A DNA stretch of 64,000 bases from Neoechinorhynchus agilis (Eukaryota > Acanthocephala). The stretch is taken from assembly GCA_051530055.1 (NCBI GenBank), contig CM121343.1, positions 3,348,001 through 3,412,000 on the forward strand. The letters run 5' to 3'. The notes below the pieces were generated by a model. It saw only the letters and a list, made by a program, of their open reading frames with translations, made no database searches and was not told where the DNA came from. This document shows positions 32,127 to 44,404 of this stretch, in pieces. Each line of letters starts with the position of its first letter. Position 1 is the stretch's first letter. The position numbers and the translations under genes are program-made.

Positions 32127-33820
32127 TCTACCATTTTATTTTTGAACAAAAAGAGCTATCCTGGTTGCCATGGATATTTATGCGACCCCTCTTGTATCCA
32201 TGCATTTCACAGATTTATTTATTTATTACAGCCACACATAATATAAACTCCCAATTGGTTCGGATCCTTCCATGTCCTTGTATTTTCTTTATTTTTAATT
32301 GGGAAGGGTGAAGTGCCTAGGTTTAGAGCCGATTGCACGCTCAAAAAATTAACAAAAAAGGAAGAGCGAGTATTTGCTATTATTTGCCTTAAATCTTCCT
32401 CCACTTTATGCTTTGTGTGATTTGCATAAATTTCTTCAATTGTTCATCATTTAATTGTTTTTTCTTCTTTGGACTTTATGAAGATCATATGTTTCCCGTT
32501 TATTGAAAGAGAAACTAAACGATCTACTATTAGCCATTAAAAATTTGGTAATTCTGAATTGAAGTGGCTAAAACTATACTTTGGATAAAAATGTTTTCTG
32601 AAAAGGAGATTAAAGGTTCCTATTTATTTAACAAAATTTCTTTAAAACGCTTTTGGTCCTTTCTTAAAACAATTAAAAAAATTGAGTCAAAACTCGGGCG
32701 ATCTTCCTTTTAATTCTTAATAGATTGTCATTTTATCCTAATTTAAGAGATCAATAACTAATTGATCTTATTTTATAAAAGATGTTTTTTATGGACGTAT
32801 TAATAAAAGGTCGATTGTTCTCGAAAAGAATATTTTATTGATCTCACTCATTAGTGTTTTTCTAGATGAGTAAGTTATTGTAAGAGGGATGAGAATCGTT
32901 TTCTGTGGATTTATGGTTTCATCGATTTCATTGTAGACTTTAGAATATTCAGATATACCTTTGTATGTGTTCCATTAAAATGGGATTATGTGTTTTGATT
33001 TGTTTATTTTCTTAAATATGCAAATCATGATTAACACGAAGAGCATTGGGGAGAGAGGTGAACCTTGAGGTACTCGGGACTTAGTATAGAAACAAATGCT
33101 GTCAAGATCAACTTCATATTAAAAAGAATTTTTTTAAGTGGCCGTTGCGAGTATAATTATGAAAGGATAGGAATTTTGGTATGTGTACTAAATGGTTGTA
33201 AAAGAAGGGTTTAAAAGCCTTGAGATAGTTGGCGTAGTCTCCTATTCGTGTCCCAAAAGAGGAGGTTTCTTATTTGGGTATTAATAAAAAAAAGAGGTCT
33301 TGAGTGGGTTAATGTATATGTTTGTAATAAGAAACGTGGACCAAAAAAGGGAGAGAGCGAATAGAAGGACTTTTACGTCATGAACAAGCAGAAATTGTTC
33401 AATCTTCAAACATCGTTGGGATCTGCTGTTGTTTTGAGGAACCGATGCAAATAAAAAAAGTTAAAAGGCATCCAAATAGACGGTGACGAAATTGGTCAAA
33501 GTAAAGCCTCCTTTATTAATTTGTTATTTATGAACACTAAATGCTATTTGAAGAGACTAATATCCTCACTCGTATCCTGAATTCTTAGCAATTAATACCT
33601 TCTTTACTTTCACTTAACGGATAGACTGAATATTCTATCTCGTAACTGATTACTTTGTTCAATAATCCGATTAAATGTCTTTAGGAACCGAATTAAGTAT
33701 AAAATCGGGAACCCAAAACTACGAAACGCACCATTCATGGATGCTAGCACGTTCTTGCAGCCAATAGGATACTGAGCATTCGGATAGATAAACCTGCGTT
33801 TCATTTTTCGATGCAAATAG
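32127..33820. other. Intergenic, repeat piece at 32827-32970
   Basis: AT-rich. Holds a copy of the 29.52-kb repeat (TTTTATTGATCTCACTCATT onward). No gene seen; the PKA-R promoter should lie at 32.13-32.4 kb. Confidence 0.4.
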
Positions 33821-33824
33821 GTAA

Positions 33825-34453
33825 GTGGGCGCGATCGAGGAAGGCGGGGCCGATTCCAAGGGTCGTCTCTATCCGTACTTTCCGATAGCCGTAAAGAATT
33901 TGCCGTATTTCCCTTTACCGGTGCGTCTTTTGATTTATATCGTCAATACAAATATTCGGTATCGCTCAACAGATGGCTTTGGCGGACAAAGGGATAATGA
34001 AACTAATCAGCTACTCACTCTACCGTTCTGCACACATAACCCTTCGAGGATTGTTGACCATAGTGCAGAATTCGGAGACACTCTAGAGACGGGTCGGCAT
34101 GTCCCGCGTAACGATATTCTACCTCCAACAAACGATGATATGGGTAATGTCAATGATGACCATTTTGGTCAATTCTCGGGTAGGTATCATCGAGGAATCC
34201 AAAAGTGCAATTTCCATAATTTTATCTAGGATTTAACGTTCAAATGAACGATTCTTACATTATCAGCAATCAAATCCTAAGTGGCGGAAGCAATGTGCTA
34301 GACACCAACGGAGATGATGGCGTCCGGCACACTGGGGCGGATGGAAATGCGGATTTATTGGTAGAAGCGGATGATGCTTTGTCATTCGCAGCCGGAATGA
34401 AGATGATGAAACGTAAGGCTGCTCCAACTTTGGCTACTGGAAGACATCACTAG
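33825..34453 (+). CDS. Hypothetical two-exon gene
   Basis: Exon 1 (open to 34179) joins exon 2 (34230-34453) in phase 1 across a 50-nt intron (GTAGGT...TATCTAG). The product is acidic and Asn/Asp/Gly-rich in the middle and ends KMMKRKAAPTLATGRHH. The start is uncertain: a splice donor (ATAG|GTAAGT) at 33814-33820 and an acceptor (TTCCGATAG) near 33888 suggest the first 20-odd codons of the open frame are intron. No family recognised. Confidence 0.4.
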
Positions 34454-36150
34454 ATTGAATCTTCAATCAGTGCACTGTTTTAGACCGATCGGCGGTTGAT
34501 AATTGCTGCTATTTCATTAAGAATCGCAGAATTCCTCAACTCGATCCGAAACCGCTCGCAAGACTTTTGATGCGTCATAATAAAGCTTTCCAGTTTGTAC
34601 TTATCTTCAATTCCTGGCCGGCCACTAATAAACTACGGACTTTACAAAGAATACAGAATGTGAGGATTATTGAGGGACGAGAAAGTTGTGTTTGAATCAG
34701 AACTCATAAGTTCGACGTTTGCAACCCTGGATGCAATTATAGAAAAAGACGGTAGACATCAGTTCTTTTACGACGCCAACCGAGGATCCTCCGAACAATT
34801 CAAATATGTTATTGAACTGAAAACAGAGGAAGTTTATAAGTGGAAAAGATGGTCTTTTCGTTATCATCATTGGATTAAATGAAGTGTCCTCCAGAAGATT
34901 TTATTTACATAAAACTGGCTTTACGCTGAAATCGAACTGTGTGTCGGTCTTTGAAATCTTGATGGGCAAACAAATTGATATGATTCCCAAACTCTTCTTG
35001 ATTGCTATGTCATTTATTTTAAAAGACATCAATGGCTACGATTTTATCCGTCCAATTATTTACGCGGACGGCATTTTTCTCTTTTGCAAAGTTCGCTTCA
35101 GTGGTTTCATTGTTTCTAAATTCTCTTCTTACCTCGAAAACCTTGTCTCTGCTCTCTCTAAAAGAAAATCTTATTTTGAATCTTAACAAATCTTTTATAA
35201 TTCTGCTCAATTAAATCTTACGGCCCAAGGAAATCTCTTGCTTTTCTATTTAGATCATCCCCATTTCTGCTGGGAATTGACTTCCCTTTTACACAAAACC
35301 GAATTTTTATTAATACTTCTCTGAAGAGTACGTTCTCTAAAAATTAAATCCATAATCAAGCGCTCAAGACATCTCCTGATTCCTTTCCCAGCCCTCGTCC
35401 GTGCACCCCAAATTATCGTAGGAAGGTCATTGTGCTTCTTTGCGTGCGGTAGACCTCCAGAACTACGGATTCTCTTGTGGCAAGAACTTCTTCGAATGCC
35501 CGGCGTGCAACCGTTGAGGTTTTGTGTTTCGGCGAACAGAAGGAAGGACAAACACCCTTTTTTGAGACTTTTAATGGTAAACTATTTTACCCTTTGTGTT
35601 TTGCGCGTAGATTTGTGTCTTTGAAGAGTCCAATTAAAAAAGCTTCGGTTGCCTCTTGAAACCGCCACTTGCTAGGGTGCTCCAGTACCAAAATTGCTGA
35701 CGATCTCTCTTACGAGTCGCTGGGATGCAAGACGTCTTCTCAAGAGGTCCGTCGATCGTTACTTCGATTGGTGAGACTTTTGCGCTATGTTGTATTGAAA
35801 TCAATTGCGCGTGGTTTTCATCTTATTGAGGGGCAATACTGAGGGATTTGATCATTCCGGCGATTGGTCTCGACCAACAACACAACTATAGAAAAGGAAG
35901 GACACAGTGCATTCGTGTTATGAGGATGTGCAATAAATTCAATATATCCAATAAAAAGCGTTTGTTCTATTATCTCCTTTCCATTTACAGAGCCATCTAT
36001 TAACAGGAAACAAAAATCCGGTATTTTGGTCAGTGGCATAAATACACATCGTTTTCAAATAAACTCCCGAAGTTCTGCTGCCTGTCATCAATTCTACGAA
36101 GAGTTTGAAGAATTTCATGTTACATGAATAGGAGGATTTGGATTCGATTA
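34454..36150. other. Region without a recognised gene
   Basis: Holds an open 70-codon frame (34670-34882) and a minus-strand frame at 35255-35551, neither recognisable; possibly eroded mobile-element sequence. Confidence 0.3.
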
Positions 36151-36154
36151 AAGG

Positions 36155-36345
36155 TTGAATTTCGCAAATAATATTAAGAGGGATCTTGTAAAATGTAAGG
36201 CTTCGTATAAAAGGGTCCTGTCCAGGGCATCAAAAGCTTTAAGTCAAACTGAATCAGAACTTTATTTGTTGCCGTATTTAAGAGGTGGAAATCCGTTAAT
36301 AGGGAATGAACCTCACGTTCGTTTTGACGGAAGCAAGTCCGAATT
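36155..36345 (-). pseudogene. LINE reverse-transcriptase relic
   Basis: The minus strand reads KVLIQFDLK, then after a frameshift KAFDALDRTLLYEALHFTRS. This is the RT catalytic-block signature D-x-K-x-AFD-x-x-x-R of non-LTR elements. A short dead fragment. Confidence 0.55.
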
Positions 36346-37165
36346 ATAAACTAATGGAAGATTTGGATCTCTGATTAGGAGAATTTAATGTTACGTTTAT
36401 CTGAATGGAAAGCAATGAGATTTTTTCGCATTTGTTCGTAGTCAATGATCCATAATATTCTATCGCCACCGCTGGATTTTCATGATCTATAACCGAGAGT
36501 GCTCATGATTTTAGCGAAACTGAAACTTTGTTCAATTTTTCATAAGTGCAAGAATTTTGTGACGGAATCTCGTGAAATACAATTTGATTTTCCTTGTTTT
36601 AAAATTGGAACCTGAGCGGACTGTTTCGCCGATGCAGGAAGGTGTATCCGCCAACAATTCGAAGGAGCGTTCTTGCTCGACAAACCCCAGAACTGCCCAA
36701 GAAAGTAGGACGAACTTTCCGCTGCGAAGTCGATACTTTAAAACCCTCTACTGCACATCTCCATGCCACTTTGTAGATTTCTGGGGAAGCCGTAAGACGG
36801 CGAAAGCTCGGAAATACTGATTTTCTTTATGATTACAGCAGCCCTTCCCAGTGTCAATTTTCGGATACAAAATTTGAAGCGAAAGCTAGTAGATGTGTGT
36901 TAAAGATTCTTTACCGGCTCATCGTATGATTGTCCAAATGAAAACATGATCGCGTTGATGACGTCATAACACTTCAAAGCAGCTTTTCGCAAAAAAAGTT
37001 GAAATCCAGGACGATGCGTTCATTCGGAACGGTAATTCGTCGCATTAATATTACCGGAAGAAGTCCATCGGTTGTGTAATGGTTATTTTGCGGATAAAAC
37101 GACGGGGTTTGTTCTTCCCAACCTCTGGAGGAGCAAACGCCCGACTTCACAAACTCTCCTACAAG
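36346..37165. other. Intergenic, no gene seen
   Basis: No recognisable coding, RNA or repeat feature. Confidence 0.4.
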
Positions 37166-37174
37166 CAATATGCG

Positions 37175-37925
37175 GCAATCTATATCCGAACGGACATCTC
37201 CCGACCGGATATTCCCACCCGAAAGGACATCCACCGACCGGACATTCCCACCCGAACGGACATCTCCCGACCGGACATTCAGACCCGAACAGACATCCGC
37301 CGACCAGATATTCCCACCCGAACGGATATCCCCCGACGGGTTATTTGCACTCGGAAGGACATCCCCCGACCGGATATTCTCACTCGAACGGACATCCGCC
37401 GACCGGATATTCTCACCCAAACGGACATCTCCCGACCGGATATTCCCACTCAAACGGACATCCCCCGACCGGATATTCTCACCCAAACGGACATCCCCCG
37501 ACCGGATATTGTCACCCAAACGGACATCCACCGACCGGATATTCTCACCCAAACGGACATCCACCGACCGGATATTATCACCCGAACGGACATCTCCCGA
37601 CCGGATATTCCCATCCGAACGGACATCTCCCGACCGGATATTGTCACCCAAACGGACATCCACCGACCGGATATTATCACCCGAACGGACATCTCCAGAC
37701 CGGATATTCCCATCCGAACGGACATCTCCCGACCGGACATTCCCACCCGAACGGACATCTCCCGACCGGACATTGTCACCCAAGCGGACATCCACCGACC
37801 GGATATTATCACCCGAACGGACATCTCCCGACCGGATATTCCCATCCGAACGGACATCTCCCGACCGCACATTCCCACCCGAACGGACATCCCCCGACCG
37901 GATATTCCCACCCGAACGCACCCAT
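37175..37925. repeat. 33-bp minisatellite, about 23 copies
   Basis: Tandem units of CGAACGGACATCTCCCGACC followed by GGATATTCCCACC. The period is a multiple of 3 without stops, so five of six frames stay open (plus-strand 11-aa repeats HPNGHPPTGYS, RTDISRPDIPT and ERTSPDRIFPP; minus-strand RSGDVRSGGNI). The lack of frame preference argues against coding. Confidence 0.9.
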
Positions 37926-38330
37926 AATCCACTCAAAAATCAACAACCCCGTGTTCATGAGGAATCAAAGGTTCATGGGTCTAATTTCTTAAGCGCAAAT
38001 GATGAAACGTGTTATTATTATAATCAGTGACGATCTGCTCTATATCGTAGTTTTTTATGTTTGACCGATAATAATCTTGAAAACGTCATTGTTGTTTTAC
38101 AAGGCGGATTTAGTCCCACTCCGAAATACACAATGGCATAAAGCATATTTTCATTTATTTATAACGCTTTGTCTTCGAAAAAAGCTACATTTTTTGAATA
38201 ATCGCTTTGATCTACATAACTCGATGATAGCTTTTCTTTAAATGTAAAGAATGTGGGTTTACAAGACGTTTTCTAACAACTTTAATTATTTTTTAGTGAG
38301 GCGAAATAATGAAAAATGATTTAATTTGAC
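37926..38330. other. Intergenic, no gene seen
   Basis: AT-rich; no supported feature. Confidence 0.4.
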
Positions 38331-38362
38331 TAATATTTCGTCCTCTACGTGGGACCTGGAAT
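38331..38362 (-). ncRNA. Hammerhead-like half motif
   Basis: Minus strand: a GTCC-loop-GGAC hairpin followed by GAAATATTAGTC, as in the 20.57-kb motif. The upstream CUGANGA box is missing (ATTCCAG), so it is a relic. Confidence 0.35.
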
Positions 38363-38877
38363 TGTTTTTGTTGTAAATACTCAGAGCAAAAAAACAAAAT
38401 AATTTTTCTTTATTTCGCCTAAACAAAAACATAATTCTTTCTTTTAGTTCACAAATTACTCCTTTTCGTCCAATTCTGCAACTGTCGTCATGATTGTTCA
38501 GCAGCTTCCTTGATGGTCTGATTCGCTGCATCAGGAAGCTGCTGGAGCGCATGTCGCGGTTGGCACATTTCAGCATCTTTCCCAGTCGAGAAAGGAAATA
38601 ATCGGTTTCTTTTCCGAGGTATCCCAGCGTTTCCGCCGTAATCGGGATGAATATATATTAGATGCCTTGCGCATCGGTCGGCTAAAGTACTCTACAATCG
38701 GTTTGATAATTTTACAGGCAATCACGTGGTTGACTCACGTGAGTTGATCATGGCCCAGCTTGCCGTCGATGAAATTCATAAAAAGTCGGCAACGGACAGG
38801 AATTTTGTCTAATTTTATTGCTGTAACATTGGTAAATGGTACAATGTGAATTTCATTTTGATCTTTGCCCCGTAAAG

Positions 38878-39218
38878 GATTTTTTATTAAAGGCATTTCG
38901 AACCTCATCGAGTTCATCAGTTCAAGAGGCGAGATGGGTAAACTGGGTATAATGCTAACAAACGCATGATCGAGTTTGAAAAATCGTTGGTCGCCCTTTA
39001 TCGGAGTTCTCTACGGGATAGATACCAAATAACAGTTCTGATATTGGGCGAAACCTTATCAAATACCTGGGCATTTTAAAACAGTCTACTGGGTGAAAAT
39101 AAAAATCGGAAATGGGATACCAATGATTTTACAGACTCGTCGACCCCAGTTTACCCATCTCGCATTTTGAGCTAATGATGAACGCGGCGAGGTTCGAGAC
39201 GTCTTTAATAAAACGTTC
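38878..39218. mobile_element. Fold-back element (GACGTCTTTAAT family)
   Basis: Arms 38878-38960 and 39140-39218. The left arm on the minus strand has CTGATGA, a GAACTCGATGAGGTTC-type hairpin and GAAATGCCTTTAAT; the right arm on the plus strand has CTAATGATGAAC...GTTCGAGACGTCTTTAAT. A 180-bp spacer separates them. GCGAGATGGGTAAACTGGG mirrors CCCAGTTTACCCATCTCGC. Confidence 0.8.
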
Positions 39219-39316
39219 GCTGCGAGGCGAAGACCAAAACTAAAATTTTAATCAATAACCCCATCCCTGTACCTCCTCGCAAATCGAAAATGTGAATTTC
39301 GTTTAATCAAACTACT

Positions 39317-40714
39317 TTGCAAAAATTTAAGATGTTGTACGAGCGTATCAGTCCTTTCAATATCGTACATATTGAGGATTCTGTCCACGACCAAGAACTT
39401 ACGTCCTTTAAGGTTTACCGATCATTTCAAAATGACCAGGACGGATTATTGACTTCTTCTACCGACAACAGCATAAGATCATGGCATATAAAACACGATG
39501 ACGGCGCTTGTGTTATTTCACAAGTTGGTCAGCTTCGGGTTCATGACTTTGGAGTTGCATTCGTTGACTGTACCCCAGACGGATCCAAAATTGTGTCTTC
39601 TTCTTTTGATGGACGAGTTATTTTGGCGGATCACGAAAGTGGGAAAATAGAACGAGAGATTCGTGTAGAGAACACTGGTTTCGCCTGTGGACATCAGACT
39701 CTTGTTTCCCCCGATCAGAGGCATTTTATTACAAGTGCAACTCCTGGGGATGTTGATGTTTTTGATTTGAGAATGGATGACTCCAAAGATTCCAAAGTTG
39801 CGCGGATTGAAACCGGTCTGAAAAATGTACGCTCCATGGCCACCGATTATACGAGTCCTTATATTGGATGCGGAGGTTCAGAGTGCAATGTGTCGGTGAT
39901 CGATACGCGCCAATTTAATCAAGTAATGAGCTGATACGGATTTCTAATAGACAATGTAGGTTTTTATATGATTTGGGTTAATTCCAAAAGTGCTGGCGAC
40001 CTGGGAATCCTCACCTAAATGTCCATCGCATCCTAATTTGTAACAATTGTGAGCGATAAATAGTGAAGAATAACCCACACTACACCGACCAAAATTGATA
40101 AAGGGATTCTCACGCCAGCGATTATTGCTGTATTTTGCTCTTGAAAATGCGGTCACAGATTTAGTCGAAAAAAGGCCCCCAAAGTGCCATTAATGTTTTC
40201 CGAAATTTATGCGTGTCTTGATACCACAGCTCATTGCTTAAGTAAATCAATTTACGCCAAGAAAAGTATTGACTCGAGGATTGGTTGCGTGGCTATAAAT
40301 GATCGATATCTTGCTGCTGGAACAAGGGAAGGATTTGGTTGTATGTTCGACTTGAGGAATATGGTCGAGATTCAGAACAATGCCACTTCCGATGACATGA
40401 AAACCACAAACTACCTATTTCAGTCCCAACCGTGTTCAATCAATGCTGTCGTTTTTGGACCAAATATCAATAAACCCGATTTATGGATGTATATATCGGG
40501 TTCAACAAACGGTATGGTTGCTACTATGTCCAATTTCGATCCAGCATTGGATTCGAAACTAGACAACCAATTAGATAAAGAGATTATTAAATGGAGGACG
40601 ACAAAAGATCTTGGACGAGGAAAGATCGAACAACTCATGTTTAATCAAGCTGGTAATCTTCTTATAGGTGCAACGGAGTCTGGAAGCATCATTGTTATGA
40701 ACTCTCAGGTTTAA
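39317..40714 (+). CDS. WD40 beta-propeller protein (SKI8/WDR61-like)
   Basis: Exon 39317-39922 encodes about four WD-type blades in the order seen in SKI8/WDR61: LLTSSTDNSIRSWHI, VDCTPDGSKIVSSSFDGRVI, SPDQRHFITSATPGDVDVFD and IGCGGSECNVSVIDTRQFNQ. A GTAATG donor follows. A second open block from about 40159 or 40165 to 40714 has further blade-like strands (DRYLAAGTREGFGCMFDLRN, WMYISGSTNGMVATM, QAGNLLIGATESGSIIVMN). The two blocks do not join in phase with the obvious sites, so a small exon is missing or they are adjacent genes. WDR61 belongs to the SKI (mRNA decay) and PAF1 complexes; the assignment is by blade order only. Other WD40 families such as Nup43 are not excluded. Confidence 0.6.
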
Positions 40715-40854
40715 TTTTTATCGGCAAATATTTAAATAGCAAAAAAAGAGGCAGCTAAAAAGTTGTGCGAAAATGGTGAAGATTTTCTAAATTGAAAAAG
40801 TTAGAGCTTAAAACGACATAATTTATCTTAAAATTGAACGCTTCAAATAAAAAG

Positions 40855-41030
40855 TTTGTACGCATCCCTCCTGATCCTCGGATACCTCCGAGTTTCCTGA
40901 TCCCTTCAACGAGGTATTTCATCCCTTTTGGTTGAGGTATCTGAGGATCCGCTGGCTGGAGAGTCCAAGTGATTCAACCACTTTTCTGATTTAAGAGATC
41001 GGTGTGTCTGTATGCCGAAAAAAAGGAAAA
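40855..41030. mobile_element. Rearranged SINE relic
   Basis: 40855-40940 matches the SINE body in minus orientation (GTTTGTACGCATCCCTCC, CTTCAACGAGGTATTTC). From 40963 the SINE tail follows in plus orientation (AGAGTCCAAGTGATTCAACC, CTGATTTAAGAGATCGG). The two halves are joined head to head. Confidence 0.65.
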
Positions 41031-41074
41031 TTAAAAAGCCAAGGAAAGGATGCCTAAATCACATTTAAGAGTAT

Positions 41075-41172
41075 CTATTGATGATTGTTTGATTGACAAT
41101 CCGACTGAAAGAGAGTTTATTGAAACCTCTCTTTCAGTCGGATTGTCAATCAAACAATCATCAATAGATAAA
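41075..41172. repeat. Perfect palindrome
   Basis: Arms of 41 bp starting ATCTATTGATGATTGTTTGA around a 10-nt centre, bounded by short direct repeats AATCACATTTAAGAG (TCACATTTAAGAGTA at 41058, again at 41208). Looks like a young fold-back insertion. No hammerhead GAAATAT box. Confidence 0.8.
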
Positions 41173-41631
41173 ACATGCGACTGAACAACCAAGCAGCGCT
41201 TAGTAATCACATTTAAGAGTAGTCAAATAAGGCAAGAATTAGTTCCCTCGCGTCTCAATCGATGATTTTAATAACATATTGGTCATAAATCATACAAATT
41301 ACGGACTTAAAAATGGTTGCATTTGATGACTAAGACGAAAATCTCCTAGGGCTTCAACTATGTGTCCCTGAGACGCTTAATCAAAGATCCGATTCACATT
41401 TCCAAGGCAAAATTGGAATTTGAGATTCTGGATCATCGTTGGGAACTTTCACTAGAGTCCATTTTGGCAACTAATGTTCAGGGCTCCCAACGGATCACCG
41501 TAGCGGCGAAATCGCTCATATGAACAATTGGTTTTCCGTTTAAACCGATTTTTCAAATGTGCGCCTTTTGTCCCGATGGACGCAGTTTTAAATGTATAAT
41601 TTCTATTTTCCTTCGATTTTGCTGGGACATT

Positions 41632-44014
41632 ATGAAGCTTAGTCGTGGTTGCCTTCGTGCTATTATTGATGGAGATGATCCCGTCAAACCGGTTGTTCAG
41701 GTATTGGGGGTCAAGATGATCGACAAACGGGCAGATCAGACCGATCGATATCGACTGCTTTTATCAGATGGAGAGTATCAGCATTCGTCGTGTATGCTTG
41801 GTACTCAGATGAACAATCTTGTAGTGGGCAATGAACTGGTGCCACTTTGCATCGCCCAAATGGATAAGTACATTTGTAATTGTGTCGATAAACAAACAAA
41901 CAAATACGTCATTATCATTCTAGACATTTCCGTTTTAGTAAAAGACTGTCCTAAACTTGGTGATCCGAGACCTGTTATAAACCCCGTCGGAGGCGTTGAA
42001 AATGCCGAATCATCTAGAGATTCAGAAATGCCATATAACAACTTCGATGCGCCAGCGAGTGTAAAGCGTAGCGCTCCCGTTGGAGACAACCCGGACCGAA
42101 ATGCACCCGCTCACAAGGTCACTCGCCCTGTTACCAACGTTTTAGCCACAATTGTGACAGTGATATACGGGAGCGAATGAATTTATAGAAAAATTCAAAA
42201 ATTAGACCAATCACGTTTAAAAAAGAGCCATTCAAACATTGCTTTAAAATTTGATCCCGATTTTAAGCGGCTTTAAGGACTTTTTGTGGGTTTGATTATA
42301 ATTTTTTGCAAGACGTCGTAAACAGAGGCAATGACAAACCTTTGAGAAATTCCGACAATTACCGATCGGGGAAATAAATCATCAGTGAATTTTGAATCAT
42401 GTTTTTTAGTAGTGGCTCGTCGAATTCGATCAAAATTGTTGGGCTGTCAATTTTGAAAGCTAAAAGTCTATATTGGTCATTCTTTAAACACTCTCACCAT
42501 TATAATGCGTTCCAAGAAAGACGCTAACTTCTCGAAGGACCGTTTATTTACGATCGATACTCTGAATCCATATCAAAATAAATGGACAGTACGAGTCCGC
42601 GTAACTGCTAAGCAACCTGTTCGTACTTGGTCTAATAGTCGAGGTGAAGGGAGGCTGTTTTCGTTCGATATTGTGGATCAATCCGGAGAAATGAGAGTGA
42701 CTGCTTTTAACGATGTATGCGACAACTTCTTTTCAACACTCGAAGTAGGAAAAGTGTATTATATGAGCAAAGGAACCATTAAACCAGCCAATAGACAATA
42801 CACATCCATCGCTAATGATTACGAAATGACTTTGAACCATGATTCAATTATAGAACCGTGTGAAGATTGCGAGGACGACATCCCAAGTGCTCAATACAAC
42901 TTTGTTCACATCAAATCACTGGCCGATAAGCAAGTGAACACGATGGTGGACGTGTTGGCCGTGATCAAGTCGGTGACGGATACACAGGTACTCACTATAA
43001 GGCAAAGTAGTAAGGAGATTTCAAAGCGAGAACTGATTCTGGTGGATAAAAGCGAATCTCAAATCACTTGTGCTATATGGGGCGTCCAGGCAGAGGAGTT
43101 TGAATTCTCCGGTCCTGTTACCGTCGCTATCAAAGGAGCGCGGATATATCAGTGTTTCTCATAAAGTACTGGCTTCCATGTAGGTGGTTTAGATAGCGGG
43201 GACCCTAATAGATAGCTTTCTACAGCAGGTTCCTTTTTATCAGTTGAATTTCACGAGAAGCACTGATGTCAATGATTTTCAAGGACGCTCATTGTCTCTT
43301 CTACAATCATCGTCCATGACGTTAAGCCCGAAAATTCCAGAAGCAATCGAACTTATGTCGTGGTATGAAAGTGGTGGTCAGTATTTGGATGAAATATTCG
43401 ATTTGTCTACAATTCGCGCTGATACCGGACAAAACAGTGGTGGTGCTAAAGGTGACAATCAATTAAAAACGTTTAGTGATCTCCAATTAGAGAAATTGAT
43501 GGCATCTCAACCGGCGGTAGCTTACGGTGAGGAAGCTGCATATATTACGATGAAAGCGATTATTGTGGGTGTCAGAAAAGATAATTGTGTGTATCAAAGT
43601 TGTCCTACTCCAAAGTGCAATAAGAAACTAATTGCGATGGATATGGGTCAATATAGGTGCGAAAAGTGCAATAAGGACGTTACCGATTTTACATGGCGTT
43701 TTATGCTTCAGATTAATCTGGCTGATTTTACTGGAAGCCACTGGGTCACATGTTTCAATGAACACGCTGAAACACTTATCGGCATAGATGCAAACCAGTT
43801 TGGATCCATGAAGGCTTCAGGTGACGATACGAGTTGCGATGAAGCGTTTTTCAATATGAACTTCACGGAATTCATATTTAGAATTAGAGCTAAAATGGAA
43901 AGATATAACGACGAGAACAGGCTTCGCTTAACCTGTGTTGGAGTTAATCCATTGAAACATGCCGAATATGGTCGTAGACTCTTAGAGGCTATTAATAAGG
44001 CTACTCTTGAGTAA
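41632..44014 (+). CDS. RPA1: Replication protein A 70-kDa subunit
   Basis: Large RPA subunit, carrying most ssDNA binding and the protein-docking RPA70N domain. Exon 1 from ATG 41632 (MKLSRGCLRAIIDGDD aligns with the family start) to about 42115-42180; exon 2 about 42457-43151; exon 3 43261-44014. Landmarks: YRLLLSDGEYQHSSCMLGTQ (RPA70N), LNPYQNKWTVRVRV and RTWSNSRGEGRLFSFDIVD (DBD-A), then DBD-B ending KGARIY, which joins HTDVNDFQGRSLSLL when a 109-nt intron is removed. The DBD-C zinc ribbon has CVYQSCPTPKC and YRCEKC. The end EYGRRLLEAI is as expected. The exon 1-2 junction in the poorly conserved linker is not resolved. RPA2 is at 21.7 kb on the same strand. Confidence 0.95.
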
Positions 44015-44085
44015 AGGACGGAAAATCATGCTCAGAAATAAACTGCTTTACTGCGTATTTATTAAAAAGATCTTATCGCTTTCGC

Positions 44086-44280
44086 CTATTTACATCGAAT
44101 CCTTGATCTAAACTTTAAAATTTCTGATAAATCCTCTTCAAAAGAATCTATGACGTAGCATTGATCACTAGCACGGAAGACGTCGCGTGTCAACTGCAGG
44201 ATCACTTCGACTTTTTTTAAATATTCGGCGATCTTCTCACGATTGCAACATTTTAACTTTTCTCTATGAATGAGAGACAA
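44086..44280 (-). CDS. Hypothetical small protein
   Basis: A 64-aa frame, helical and charged (KIAEYLKKVEVILQLTRDVF...SFEEDLSEILKF), overlapping the presumed 3' UTR of RPA1 on the opposite strand. Composition looks protein-like, but no family was recognised and no intron or partner was found. The flank AGAAATAAACTGCTTT recurs at 63413, so the locus may be part of a repeat. Confidence 0.3.
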   Translation of the reverse strand: MSLIHREKLKCCNREKIAEYLKKVEVILQLTRDVFRASDQCYVIDSFEEDLSEILKFRSRIRCK

Positions 44281-44361
44281 TGTTTACGATAGTTGTAGAC
44301 GTGTTGAAAAGATAATTCAGTGTTATTTGTCGATAGGAGAAAATAAATGAAATTAAGATTT

Positions 44362-44404
44362 TATTGGATATTTCGATCCACTATTTCGGATCTTCTTCAA
44401 CGAT
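44362..44404 (-). ncRNA. Solo hammerhead-like motif
   Basis: Minus strand: TTGAAGA (C3 changed to U), A, a GATCC-loop-GGATC stem II of 5 bp, GAAA, AUAU stem III, cleavage-site C. No second arm was seen. The C3 change should weaken or kill cleavage. Confidence 0.4.

Noticed and set aside
36974-37992. About 300-aa frames with 11-aa repeats in the 33-bp minisatellite
   Set aside because: Five frames are equally open, so there is no evidence for any one as coding.
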